Below, piece by piece: positions 44,176 to 55,920 of a stretch of DNA of 64,000 nucleotides. The stretch spans positions 794,336 to 858,335 of the forward strand of contig JALRME010000019.1 in the NCBI GenBank assembly GCA_026120035.1. Direction: 5' to 3'. The notes beneath the pieces were generated by a model. The model ran no database searches. It worked only from the letters and a program-made list of their open reading frames with translations, and was not told the origin of the DNA. The stretch comes from Coleophoma eucalyptorum. Its lineage: Eukaryota; Ascomycota; Leotiomycetes; Helotiales; Dermateaceae. Within the stretch, counting starts at the first letter, position 1. Each line of letters starts with the position of its first letter. The translations under genes and the position numbers were made by a program.

Positions 44176-45743
44176 TTAAGCTTCTCCTCCACCTCTTGAG
44201 ATGGGGTCTTGGTGGCCTCCATCGCGACCAGTTGTCGTGGCGCTTGGATGCTCATTGTTCCAGGAGAGATAGGTGTGATCACCCAGTTTTCTAGTTTTTG
44301 TTAGTCTTTGTTCACCATTATCTTGTCCTGGACTTGCCTTGGCTTAATTAGATGTGTCACAGTGAAAAGAGCACCTAGTACAACGCAAATCCCTGCAACG
44401 ACAATATATGCAATACCAAGGAACGGGTTCTTGCCTCCGGTCACAGTGCGAGTAGAGAGGATGATGGATTTCGTGCCACCATACTCGGTAACGTTAAAGT
44501 CTGTGGAAGAAAATTAGTATTTGATGTCTCATAAGCTCGACTGACTTACGATGATTGATATCAAGCTGATAATTTCCAGCAACCAAGGTATGCGAGTCGT
44601 TACGTTGGGCTAACTTGCTGAAAGTTGGCAATCCAGCAGTTCTCATCCAGACTTGAAAGGGTGCATCGTTTACCAAGTCTGGGTGATAATCATCGCTATA
44701 GCCGTCTGGGTATCTTTCTATCCAGTTCGGTGGTACGACTACATCAGACCAATTGTATTTAGACGCACCATAAAGATCCTTGTCTGATGCCCATGAAATA
44801 CCGGTGGTATTGGTCATAACATATGTCTCATTGGCCGCACTGCTCCCTGGGACGTTTAGAAGTACAGGGCTCGAGAAGGTATCATTGAAAACCGAGTTGG
44901 CGACAATTCCACAAGGATAATACGGCTTTTCTACTCCATTAACTGTTGTAGTTGTCAAAGGGGCACAGTCACCGCCAGAAATAGTACTGGCAGACACAGC
45001 AGTACCACTAAGTTGGTCGGAGTCAAAGGATTTAACATATCGTCGATGGTTTTGGTAGAAGTTCGTTAGCTGGTAATAGAAGAGTACTGGCGGTGTCATG
45101 TCGGATGGAATGTAAAACTTGATCGAACATTGCCAGGTTGGAACGACGATTGAATTTGTAGGTCCGTAAGTAGCATTGATTTGTTGCCTGGACCATTGAG
45201 CTGCCGTATTTCCTGTGCTACTATTCGCATTGCTCTTGAAATGTGAAGTGACGAGATCTGTAGGCATGGTATCAAACGTAGGATATATGGGGGCATCGGT
45301 ATAGCATTTCGAGTAATCAATGATCAGTTCCTGGACCTGGAAACACTACCGTCAACGAAATCCAAGCAAGAGCAACACGGAGACTGACCAGCGAGCTTGA
45401 CCAAATCAACAACCCTCCAATCGGCGCGAATATGATTCCGACAGCAAAGAATAACGGTAGGACAGTTTTGGGGGTGAGAATTGGTCTGTCTTTTGTCAGC
45501 TGTCGTCCGGGCGCAACAATTGCGAATACAACTCACTGCCACGCCTTCAGTCGCTGTTGACGAAATGCAGTATCTGACGAAATCAAACACCGGTCAGCCA
45601 CTCTGCGCGCAAATTTACGATATATTCCAGAGGAGTATCTCACTTGCTGGCCTCCTGCTCTTGATCTTGGTCGGCTTCTGATTCGCCGGATCCTGGGAAC
45701 TGATGGAGTCTTCATGACCCAAGGGCGGACTTGTATCTGCCAT
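44176..45743 (-). CDS. cdc50: Cdc50/Lem3-family subunit of a P4-ATPase phospholipid flippase
   Basis: A chaperone and beta-subunit of aminophospholipid flippases in ER, Golgi, endosome and plasma membranes. Six exons (45644-45743, 45537-45573, 45389-45485, 44550-45336, 44338-44500, 44176-44290) give 432 residues. Family hallmarks are present: RLKAWQPILTPKTVLPLFF before TM1 (FAVGIIFAPIGGLLIWSSS), a large lumenal domain with paired cysteines and many N-glycosylation sites, YYQLTNFYQNHRRYVKS, NWSDVVVPPNWIERYP, FQVWMRTAGLPTFSKL, and TM2 (PFLGIAYIVVAGICVVLGALF). The last intron (44291-44337) uses a GC donor (AAGGCAAGT); splicing there restores a family-like tail LGDHTYLSWN, which supports the call. 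The start ATG at 45743 precedes a short acidic cytosolic tail. Confidence 0.95.
44291..44337 (-). other. GC-AG intron in CDC50
   Basis: The donor reads AAG|GCAAGT and the acceptor ACTAG, 47 nt apart, with a CTAAC branch point near the 3' end. No GT donor at this place keeps the conserved frame that follows (KLGDHTYLSWN). GC-AG introns are a minority class, spliced by the normal U2 spliceosome. Confidence 0.8.
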
Positions 45744-46215
45744 CTTATGGAGACTCTAGGGGCATGAGCTGGCGCGATCCAGTGGTTTTCTCGTTCGGAT
45801 GGTTGAACAACGGTGCGGAAGGGTCGATTGTCGTGTTTATGATGCTCCTGCACAGCCATCCGTAACTTCCACCTTTAGCGCCATTTGTCGGATGCAACCC
45901 AAAATGCTGACTAAGATTCACTTTGGCGAGGTTAAAAGGGGATCAGTCTGCGTCCAATGTGGAGCATGTGGGTGCGTTGTCGATTTGTTCGCAACATTTC
46001 TTAATTACCGTATCCGCGGAAGAAGTTAAATTCATATATCTTCAATTGCAATGACCTTGGCCAGCTTCTCTCGGACATGAAGCCTCCAAAGCATTAAAGA
46101 CTTCCACTAGCTATAATCACTAAGCGCTAACAAATGCAATGAGTATAAAGAATGCTCCAATTCCATCCTACAATGGCCCAAATAAACAGCCTGTCTAAAT
46201 ATGTGCACGCTAATT
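45744..46215. other. Intergenic region between Sae2/CtIP and CDC50
   Basis: Both neighbours are on the minus strand, so this holds the CDC50 promoter and the 3' region of the Sae2-like gene. No extra gene is supported. Confidence 0.6.
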
Positions 46216-49053
46216 TTACTCATCTTTAAATAAGTATGCACCACCAGGTCGCATGGCCTCCATGTGTCTCTGCTCAACCAGTTCTCTTTCCCGCTGGTAT
46301 TGCTTCTGCCGTAACTCTTCATCCTCTTGGGTATTCGGAAAGTCTGTATCCCACAAGCCTGGAATACTTGATGTCCTGTGGAATTGCTGACGATGTTTGC
46401 CATACTTATTTGAAAGCTCTCTGATTTTAGCTTGGATGACAAGATCTTTCCTTCCTTCTGGCGTCAGATTGCGTAGTTTACTCCTGTTATCACCCAGAAA
46501 ATCGTCGAGCAATCGAGTTTCTTCTTCTTTCTCTTGTGCAGTCAATGGTTCTCGATATAAGGTCTCAGCTAATGTTCGAAACTTGGATCCACAACAATCT
46601 GGCTTGACACAGCCTTGGAGGCAAGCACGATCTGCTTTCCCGCGAACCACATCTGTAAAAGCATAATCATATCCTCCATTATAAGCTGGGTTTACTTTAA
46701 AGTGCTCGAGGCCGAGTTGATGAAGAGGTCGAGAGCGAAAAGGTTTATCATCTGGATTGCTAGCTTCCACTGTCTCGGTGTCCTCGTGTCCGGCTGCTAT
46801 ACTTCGTCTTTGTGCCTTTCGATTTACAGAATCCCGGGTGAAGGATAGCTTCTTATTTGTTTCCTGTAAGTCCTCAGACGAAATGGAAGTAGTAGTTTGC
46901 TGAGATTGAGTTTGAGATCCAATTGATGTTTTGGCTTTTAGACTGTATGTTCTCATTCGTCCTTTAGGAGTACTGGAAGGCGTTGTCTGACTTATATATG
47001 TCACCTTTTTGGGTGATAACACGCCTGGTCTGGAAGTTCGTCCATCTGCTGGTGTTTCCTGGGTGGGGAAGGTAGCGTTCTGTAAAGGTATGCTTGCGTC
47101 CCGTGACATGAAAAATGTACTTTTCGGCGCTGATAACTTCTGTTCGGACAGTACTACAGCTCTTGGTCTGGTCAAGATATGCTTCGCAGGGGAAGTTCCC
47201 TCCAGCAAATTCTCAAGTCGTGCTGCAAGCTTGGACTGGCGCACAGTTGATGGTGCTTCTGCGGATTTCAACTCTTGAGATATTCCACCATCCTCTGCAA
47301 GGCTTTCGATTTCCTTGCTACCAGCATCACGTCTTCTAGGTGTCTTGCTACTAGATGTGCTGGATAAGATACGTGGGTTTGGACTAAGAGGTTGCAGTGC
47401 AGAAGTTTTAAGCCGTGCCGGAGATCTGAATAAAGTCTTTACAGTCTTGTCTGTATAAGCTTCCTCGAATTCACCTCTCAACTTGGCATTCGAAATATCA
47501 GTGGCCTGGTCATACACTTCAAACTGTCTCTTCTTTGTTGGCGTCCTAATTCTTTCACCAATCTCATCTAAGTCCATACTGTCATGGTAGGCAATCATGC
47601 CAGCAATTCCAATCGGGCTACTTGAAGTAGGCTCAGTTTTGACTTTTGTCAATGAAGAAGTGTCGATTGTATCAGTCTTTCTCTTTCTCTTCAAAACTCT
47701 TCGTACTTCAAGAACCTCTAGACTTTCGGGTGATTTAAGGGGCAGTCTATCTTCATCGAAATAGGACTGCTGCTTGTCGCTAACTCCATGTGGCGAGGAT
47801 CCCTGGGTTTCATCTTCTGAGTTGGCACATGATTTCATTTCCAGATGAACAAATGGAGTACTTGGTACATCAGAATCTGTACTCTTAGAAAGAGAAGTTG
47901 TAGGAGCAGTCTGAAAGGCTCGCGTAAGGCCAGGTAAAGGTATCGATGGGAAAGCAGAGGACATCGGCAGATCATTGTGGGGAGCATCGCATATCGGATT
48001 GAACTCGATACTCAATTGACCAAGATCTCTATCCTTTAGTATAGAGTCACCCGGTACCATGCTAACAACATCTTCAGTTGCCACATCATTCTCAGAGTCA
48101 TGACGACTTTCCGGAGGGGGGGATCTTGCAGGATATCGCATAACCGATTGGGATGGATTCGTGAATTTTCCTTCACCTGTATTAGGAGGATTCGCATTTT
48201 GCAGAGCTCTGGGATGTTTCTCTAGCTCTTCCACTTGTGCTCGAAGTCCCTGTATTTCCTCCTCTAGCCGTAAGATACGGTCTGTCTTTTGTTCAATCTC
48301 CAGCTTTTGCTCCTTTCCAAGTCTGTCCCAATCTCTCCGCTCGGACTTCCTTCGTCGTAGAGTATCCTCCAATACCTTTCGAGCCTCTTCTGTCTCTTTG
48401 TGGTTTTTGCATAGTTTATTATACCTTGCGACAAGCTTATCGTGTTCTCTGGCAGATGTAGGTTTCTCGGAATTCGATGGTGTAGGTGTGATAGTTGGTG
48501 CATTTAAATCAGCATCCAGAGTCGAAAGTCCTTTTCTAACTTGTTGTCCCCGGATATTCTGTCTGACTTCATCTAGCTTTTGACGTGATTCCTTAAGCTC
48601 CTCGTTAAGCCGATGGACTTCCTCCTCCAGCTCGGTCTTCTCCGCTGCAAGCGTGAGTCGATCGCGAGACTCTTGTGATAGTCTATACTTGCTTTCCTTT
48701 AGACGTTTATTCTCTAATTGTAGTCGCGCGTTGTCCTCGGCAAGCTTTGTTGTTTGTGCATCCTCTTCTCGGAGGCGCTGTTGCTCTCTCAGACTGTTTC
48801 CAAGTTGAATGTTCTGTTCCTTGAGTCTTTCAACTTCTGTAGCCGCCTTTCGAAGCTTTTGGAGTTCCTCTGCTTCAAGAAGCTTTCCTTTCAGACCTGA
48901 AAATGTTAGTGCTACGCTCGTCATACATGCTCGTAGATCCATACCAACAGCCAGCTCTGCTTCATACTCAGCAAAGAAATCGTCAAATCGTTCCTTGCGG
49001 CTCGCACGCTCATTCCGCCACTGCTCCATGGTCTCAATCACGCATGACAGCAT
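46216..49053 (-). CDS. sae2: DNA-end resection factor Sae2 / Ctp1 / CtIP family
   Basis: A cofactor of the Mre11-Rad50 nuclease that starts resection of DNA double-strand breaks, acting in the nucleus. A single uninterrupted exon of 945 residues starts at the ATG at 49053; a second ATG nine codons in (49029) is equally possible. Residues about 60-310 form a long coiled coil, as expected for the tetramerising N-terminus. The middle is disordered, rich in Ser, Thr and Pro, with many SP/TP sites that could be CDK targets. The C-terminal family domain has a Cys cluster (C811, C815, C820, C821) in CLQGCVKPDCCGSKFR and the KYGKHRQQFHR motif (883-893), equivalent to the DNA-binding RHR of CtIP. Length is near human CtIP (897) and far above yeast Sae2 (345). 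Confidence 0.9.
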   Translation of the reverse strand: MLSCVIETMEQWRNERASRKERFDDFFAEYEAELAVGMDLRACMTSVALTFSGLKGKLLEAEELQKLRKAATEVERLKEQNIQLGNSLREQQRLREEDAQTTKLAEDNARLQLENKRLKESKYRLSQESRDRLTLAAEKTELEEEVHRLNEELKESRQKLDEVRQNIRGQQVRKGLSTLDADLNAPTITPTPSNSEKPTSAREHDKLVARYNKLCKNHKETEEARKVLEDTLRRRKSERRDWDRLGKEQKLEIEQKTDRILRLEEEIQGLRAQVEELEKHPRALQNANPPNTGEGKFTNPSQSVMRYPARSPPPESRHDSENDVATEDVVSMVPGDSILKDRDLGQLSIEFNPICDAPHNDLPMSSAFPSIPLPGLTRAFQTAPTTSLSKSTDSDVPSTPFVHLEMKSCANSEDETQGSSPHGVSDKQQSYFDEDRLPLKSPESLEVLEVRRVLKRKRKTDTIDTSSLTKVKTEPTSSSPIGIAGMIAYHDSMDLDEIGERIRTPTKKRQFEVYDQATDISNAKLRGEFEEAYTDKTVKTLFRSPARLKTSALQPLSPNPRILSSTSSSKTPRRRDAGSKEIESLAEDGGISQELKSAEAPSTVRQSKLAARLENLLEGTSPAKHILTRPRAVVLSEQKLSAPKSTFFMSRDASIPLQNATFPTQETPADGRTSRPGVLSPKKVTYISQTTPSSTPKGRMRTYSLKAKTSIGSQTQSQQTTTSISSEDLQETNKKLSFTRDSVNRKAQRRSIAAGHEDTETVEASNPDDKPFRSRPLHQLGLEHFKVNPAYNGGYDYAFTDVVRGKADRACLQGCVKPDCCGSKFRTLAETLYREPLTAQEKEEETRLLDDFLGDNRSKLRNLTPEGRKDLVIQAKIRELSNKYGKHRQQFHRTSSIPGLWDTDFPNTQEDEELRQKQYQRERELVEQRHMEAMRPGGAYLFKDE

Positions 49054-50631
49054 ACACTATTGGCTTGTAGAGAATTGTTGCAGGACCCCAGATTGAGACG
49101 ATCCGCGCACGCGTCTACAGGCGCGGGAGGCCCTAGGCAGAAAGTTTTACCGAGGCAGCCATTTACGCCAATACACGTGATTTGTAGGTCCCTAATGAAT
49201 TGGAACGCTAGAGTTCGCATTGTAATTGTGAGAATCGAGGGAGTGGTGCCATGTCGTACATCTTAGAAAATAGTATGATTTGCAACAAGGACGTAACTGG
49301 CATAAGTCGACGTGTTCGCTCCTTTGCATTGCCTATGTTTCAGGCGAACTCTCAGAAGTTACATAGTATGAGGGGTACAAGAAAACCAAGTGTAGTGCAA
49401 AGATATTCTAGCATAAGTTGGGCTGGAGAGGATGATCTGGAAAGTTTGAAGACCTCATCTGTAGCTGATTGGCGATAGAAAGTGTCCTCTTATCTGTTAA
49501 TTACAATAAACTCTGGTATATTACAATGAACTTCAAGCCTTGAACTGCTCAAGATAATACTGGTGTCATATTCGAGTGCTAGCATAATTCAGCGCTAGCT
49601 ATTAGTTTACCTAAATCTAAATTCATTACAAGAATGAGGTACAGGGCTCAGATCCCTGTAAGCAATATTCACCTCACATGTCACGTCGTCACCGACGAGT
49701 TATTCTTCTCTGCCGTCAAAAAAAAAATTGGTGCTTCTAGTGCTGGTTAATACCATCTCCAGTCTCTAGAATTGATCCTATTTCAAGACTTAAACGATGG
49801 AACAAATCATACCCTCTGATATGGGTTTATAGGGTTTTCTTGGATTAGCAGTGATTACAAGACTCTCCTAAGGACTCTTAGCAGATGTTCAAATACCTAG
49901 TGGAATTAATAGGTTTTCTAAGGTTCAGAGGATGCTTCGATTCAGTTGTGTGGTTATAAACGACCAATCACGCACTGCATGTAAAAAGTGTTAGTAACGA
50001 TCATCAGAAGGCATAAACAACACGCCTTTCCAGTTACTTATTGCATTGAGGATTTAAATCGTTTCGACCAAGGCTTCCGTGCATACACCAAGTAATAATT
50101 TTTTCACCCTTTTTGATACTAGGTCTTAAGAGGGCTCGGTATTAAAGAGATTATATATGTGGTGCTGCTGGCTTGGGAATAGGATGTTTCAGTCATGCTC
50201 TATCTGTTTGAATATCTTGTGGCCGAGGTGGAATTGTGTCCTGGAATATTCACAGGCATGTTGTTGTACACAAAATCGACAGTTTCTGATTGTGATCATG
50301 ACCAGACACAAATTACTTTGTTTTATGTTTCAAGCACTTAAAATTTTCCGATAAAAAGCCCATTGGGTCATTTATGTATGAGGGAAAGCGTGAGATTATT
50401 TGGGAGTTGAAGTAAGCAATCTGCTCTTCCACCAACCTAGAACAATAAAGAATAGTTAAGCGGCCACCCCCCCCCCCAATTTACTTCAGCGGGGAATTTT
50501 TAGAAATTATGATTCATGACAAGCAGTAATCAGATACAAACATTGGCAAATACGGGTAATTTTAAATTGGAAGAAAAGAAACTATAAGACATATACATTT
50601 TGATAACTCATACATGCTTATACCCGCCAAT
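49054..50631. other. AT-rich gene-free block
   Basis: This lies between the Sae2-like start and the stop of the aminopeptidase gene, both on the minus strand. The part from about 49,480 is AT-rich and contains a C11 run at 50467-50477. No coding frame is convincing and no transposon feature is recognised. Confidence 0.5.
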
Positions 50632-52791
50632 TCACTCAAATTCCTTCAAATCCTTCTCAACTTGAGCCCGGCAGATAGGATGATAGAAGTTACGATTCTT
50701 TTCAAATGTACTAATCGCCAGCTTTGAATCTGCAAGAGCCAGTGATCTATAGAGGGGCCTCACAAACTTCATGCGTCCAACAGTGCCTAGTAGATCTGCG
50801 GCAGGCTGGTAGACGGACTCATCTTTTGCTGTAAGCCCGATTTTGAAGTAACGACTGCTGAGTTCTACATTGCGTGTGCCGACAAACTTATATGCTTCAC
50901 CCATAGCCTTGCTTTGGCCGGCTGTGAGTGGTTTCTTGAATAGTTGGACACGCTCGAGGAATACGACGACCTGGTTTGCCGTCCAACCCTCGATGTCTGA
51001 AGAGCTTGGTTTGAAATCCTATTACAATTAGTTGGACTTTCCGAAAGAATTGAGATGAACGTACTTCTGATTCCCACTTTGATGCCAAATCGTAGCATTT
51101 GTCAACCATAGAAGTGTCAAACTTGGGCTTTGGTGGCATTCCTGGCTTATAAAACCAGGTATCCCAGTCCACTGATTCGAGAGCTTTGGAGGAAACCTTA
51201 TCGGAAGCGAAAAAATCAAGGAGGGTGGCTTTGAACTCGTATGAATCGAGTGACTTTCTTTGCCAGGTAGTGAAGTAGTGTGGAATGAATTTATCCCATG
51301 CTGGCTTGCCTACAAGCTTCTCAAGATAGTAGAGGAAGTGGAAACCCTTAGTCAATGGTCAGCCAGGTCTATAACCGCACGAAGGATGCACTACCTTTTC
51401 ATATGGAATACTGCTAAATGCATCATCAGGGTCTTTACCCTCAAGATCCAATACAAGTTTGGTAAATTCGTGATCGTGACCGAACAGATCCATTGAATCC
51501 TCTTCACCAGCATCAGTATTTAAATTCTATTGGATCTGGGCACACTCACCAAGAGCCTTCCACCCAATAATGGCACTAAAGTCACGATGAGGTTCACCAT
51601 GTACAGCAGCTTGAATCCTACGCTCAAGATAGGTTGTCCAACCTTCATTCAACCAGAAGTGTTCCCAACTAGCATTAGAAACAAGGTTTCCACTCCACGA
51701 GTGGCTCAACTCATGAGCAATAACGTCAATATTCTCGCGATCACCTGAAATGATGGTAGGTGTGGCAAATGTGAAGACGGGACTGTCTATTGTTAGTAAC
51801 CATCTGCCTAACATAGTTGTTTCCGCACTCACTTCTCCATGCCACCATACGGAAAGCTTGATGGGAGCGAAAGAACATTATATTGAGTCCAGGCATATGG
51901 GAAAACCAGTTTCTCAGCAACTTCGATGAATTTCTCTGTATCTGCCTCAAGTTCCCACTTAGCATCATTCAGCTCTTCTGGTCCGGTCGATACAAGCGAG
52001 CGTGGACCAATAGAAGCGGTAGCAATGTCTCCAGAAGCTATAGCGAATAGGTATGATGGAATTGGAATTTCTTGGCGGAAGGAGTATAACATTGTCCCAG
52101 ATTCACCATTCTCTCCGTGCTTGAAAGAAGATGCTCCTGTGGGAAGACCGCTAGCGATGACAGGGAGAGGTGATCTGATGTAGAAGTCATACGTGCTTTT
52201 GACATCTGGAGTATCTTGACAAGGGAAAACAGATCTGTTGTGGATGGCCTGACATTGAGAGAACATATAAGGAAACTTCTTGTTTGAAGTCTGAGCTGGA
52301 GTCATCCATTGTAATGCCGTGCAGTCATTAGTGGTTGATACGGTAATCTCCACTGATACAATCTTGCCCAATTCAGCACCACCTGGTACCTTGACGGTCA
52401 ATGGACTCCCATATGGCTCGGAGCGAGGCTTGACCTCCCATTCTCTGCTCTTAGTGCCATTGACACTGATAGTTGTGATATCCAGAAAGCTTGTATCGAG
52501 TACAACCACATCGGACTCCTTCTCAGTCAGGGATTCCAACTGCAACGTCACAACTCCAGACAAGCGTTGCTTCTTGAAGTCAATAGCAAGGTCTGCAATG
52601 GTGTGCTTCGTCTTCCATTGGTTATAATTTGACAGGGTATTGGGATCACGTGGACCAGATCGAGAGGATCTGGTCGAAGTTGATGCAGCCATGATGCTGT
52701 TGGTATTGATGATGGCAGGTTGGATCCTTGATGGCACGGCGCGACGTGCCGTTGTGAAGAAGGCGTTGGCAAAATATTGTAGAGGTTTCAT
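50632..52791 (-). CDS. lap2: Leukotriene A4 hydrolase-type aminopeptidase (M1 family)
   Basis: A zinc metallopeptidase; yeast Lap2 is mainly an aminopeptidase with weak epoxide hydrolase activity. Five exons (51833-52791, 51550-51782, 51395-51501, 51065-51346, 50632-51018) join in frame to 655 residues, close to yeast Lap2 (671). Catalytic features are intact: the exopeptidase motif GGMEN (316-320, split by an intron), the zinc site HELSH (H343, H347) with the third ligand E366 in LNEGWT, and [13 protein letters not shown] downstream. The C-terminal helical domain is complete. The first about 35 residues ([21 protein letters not shown]) are basic and amphipathic and look like a mitochondrial presequence, with a second Met at 34 that could start a cytosolic form; that dual targeting is inference. 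Confidence 0.95.
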
Positions 52792-55700
52792 ACAGGATAG
52801 ATCAGACCAGACTCTCCAAACAAGCAGAGATTTCTGTACTATGTCTCTCCTGCCCGATTGAGTGAGGATGTGGTACCCTTACTTAGGTAAGTGGTCGTAC
52901 ATTCGAGTGTCGCCAACTCCGTCGGCGGTGATTCTGTGGCCTCAGGCATGAATACGGCGTTCGCTTAGCAACTTGAGCGCGTTGGTGTTGGTTCAAAAGT
53001 GATAAACGATTGCTCTTGTGACCGGTCCAAAGATCAGCCATTTTTTTCTGTCTCAATGATAAAAGTGACTTTTCGACTGCTAGTTTTACATGGTACCCAC
53101 AACAACGCTATTATTTCAGGAACCACGTTTCCATCGCTTTGAATGCTCGATCATTTCGTCATCAGTGGCTGCATATACGATGAGATCCAAGCACATGGTG
53201 TGACTCGCGCTAGAGGCACCAAGAGGCAAGAAAGTAGCCAGAACTTGGAGGAACGTTGCTGAAACCTCTAGAAGGACATCTTCATTGTACCATCCGTTCA
53301 TTGTAGCTGCTGCCGCCAAGAATAGAGTTCACACTTGAGCGACTCGGCATGCAGGTCGCAGCACCATTGAAATTGCTGGCAAATGTGACTTTGCTTATCA
53401 AAGGGACTTGAAACGAAGTCTACGAAATTTTCATGAATATGAGGTCGAGTGTGAAATTCAACACGGATCTTTGGAACAAAGGCGATGATCATGGTAACGG
53501 GATCGTCCCTTGAGGTTTGGAAGAGGATAATGCAATCTGCCATTGAATGACTGTCAACCTTCCTGAAACTTCCGGAGGCGATTCTACGCGATCAACCCTT
53601 CAACGAAGATGCTGAGCGTAATTTATCACTCCGCTTGGTGGGGATGAATTTCCGTCAATGATCGTGAAGCTGTGCCACAAAGGTACCAAGGGAAACGACG
53701 ACTTCTCGCTCTTGAGACTTGTGATACTGAGCAGGCCGTTGTTGGTGGCTTCGGAGATGAAAGCCAAAGTTCTTGCCGTCCTTCGTACAATACCTAGCCA
53801 CGAAGGCCACCCTACTGCTTCGGAACATCTCGTGGAGAGTTAGGATCCTTTTTTTAATCGGGTTCAGTAGTACCTGCTGTATGGTCTAGAACGGCTTAAT
53901 TGCTCCGCTGGGTCTTGTACCTGCGTAGACGATTCTAAGTCACGGCTCGTATTTTGCAAAATCGAATCCCACAATTGTCCGCACCCTGGGGTCTGAGATT
54001 ACGAAATCAGGTCTTAAGTTTCACAGACCTTAACAGAGCGTTATCGTTCAGGGTCTATCATCGGCTCTCGGAAGGCATTTGAGGATTAGTTCCATTATTA
54101 TTGCAAATTGCAGTTGTTGCACCATGTAACAGAGATCCGTCGTTTGCACTCACTAATGCCCATTTAAGCCTATCCCTACCCATCTGTACAGTTTAAGGCG
54201 GGGTGGGTAAATACGCGGAAACGGGAGTATCATAGTCAAGAAACCGAGTCGTAAAGCCTGGCTTGAAAATCCCTGATACTTCCGTAACTTGGTAAGTGGA
54301 GGCTAGCTACCCTTGAGGTTTGTGATGTACTTTGACACTTCGTTGTCAGCCACGCCGGCGGATACGGATCGATAATATGGGACGAGAGTCCATACCGTTG
54401 GTAGCTGCTACAATTCCGAAGAACAATTTACATCCTCGGTTGGAATCTGTGACCTACTGCTAACCCTGTGATACTGACCCTGATAGGATTCTGGAAAGTG
54501 ATCAAGCAAGGGTGAAAAGCCTGAATTGAACTGGACTCCAGGTCTCCGAGGTTGTTCTCGAGGGATGCGAACCGCACAGAAAAAGGACCTTGGCAAGACT
54601 TCAAATTACAGCACTCTTGAGGATGCCGTCTATCACCCGAAGATGTACATCTGTTTTGCCAGCATTGATAATGGATGCTGTAGAGTAACTAGTAATGCAC
54701 ACCGAGAACTTTCTGCATTGCAGATCGCAGCGTTCGTCCATGGACACTATTCCTTCGGCATAAAGTAACAGCAAATCATTTCATAAGAATAATTGGTAGA
54801 TCATAGCGCAAAAAAACAACACAGAGTGGGACAAAGAGTCTGGAAGGATGAGAGATCCAATATCTCCTATTTCCCGGTGTTTGGCTGGTTTCGAGAGGGC
54901 GAATGGTGTAGCCTTTGATGTTTCGGCCTCATGTACGGGTGCAGTTCCGAAAGCAGAAACTGAGCTTCGCCTGAACTTCCTTGTCTCTGCATCACGAACC
55001 AGCGGAGAGATAAAGAAGGCCGGTACTTTACTGCTCATCCAATCCTAACCCTGTTCGAACCAAAAGTCCAGCAGCCAAGCTTCACTCGTCGTCGGGACCC
55101 GAAGTCTCAGACCTTCTTTTCCAGGATCCTTGTTCATAGAACAGCTACCCGGTGATATCAGATGCATCAAATCCCTGGCTATTGCAACCCTACCTGGTTA
55201 ATATGTAGAGTTTGAGCATCGAATCCCAGTTCTTGCGCAATTGACTGTCCAACCTTAACCTTCGAAAGCAGCGACCGAATACTACCTAAGTTCCCTAATG
55301 GAACTTGCCCGGTGTGCGAACGGGTTCACAAGATAGAGCACATTGCATAAACGAGGGGCAGCGTGGCAGAAAGGCTCCCTATTGTCCATGTGCAGAGTGA
55401 AAGTATCTTTTCGCCCTTTTGTGTCTACTTTCAAGGGAACGAGACGAGGTCACAGCGACAATCTTCTCCACGAAAACCTGCAACACAGGTCGCTTGTGAC
55501 AGGCCAAGTAATATATTTAAGCTCAGTTATGATCTGAGGTATATTAATTAACCTGCAAGCGGAGAATTATGTATGAACATTTATGCAGATTGACGCCCCC
55601 ATCCACGTGGGGATTATTTGCTGTGCGAACCTGTCGGTTCCTAGTCCACCATTATCACACAGACCTTAAGTGCTCTGTTAATCAACCAGGTAAAGGCGTT

Positions 55701-55885
55701 TTATGATTTCATCATGACTAGGGACGAGCTACCTACCGACATTTATTCAGTGCCATATACGAGTCGTGATATTGGCACGGGATGTCGTAACTATTAGTGA
55801 GTGTATCAACTCCGCATAACTATGCGGTACTCGTCTCATCTTTGTTCGTGCAGCAATCAATCTTGAGCAGAGCGAGTGACAGTCA

Positions 55886-55920
55886 CAAACAAAACAAAAC
55901 AAAACAAAACTAAACAAAAC
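55886..55920. repeat. AAAAC pentanucleotide microsatellite
   Basis: About seven AAAAC units in a row, one interrupted by a T, in gene-free DNA. Confidence 0.88.

Noticed and set aside
48161..48583. 140-codon Ser/Cys-rich plus-strand frame
   Set aside because: It is antisense to the coiled-coil of the Sae2-like protein, a typical shadow of Glu/Arg/Lys-rich coding sequence.
49640..49670. CAGGG ... CCCTG stem near an AT-rich block, possible tRNA T-arm
   Set aside because: The loop lacks the TTCRA consensus and no cloverleaf can be built around it.
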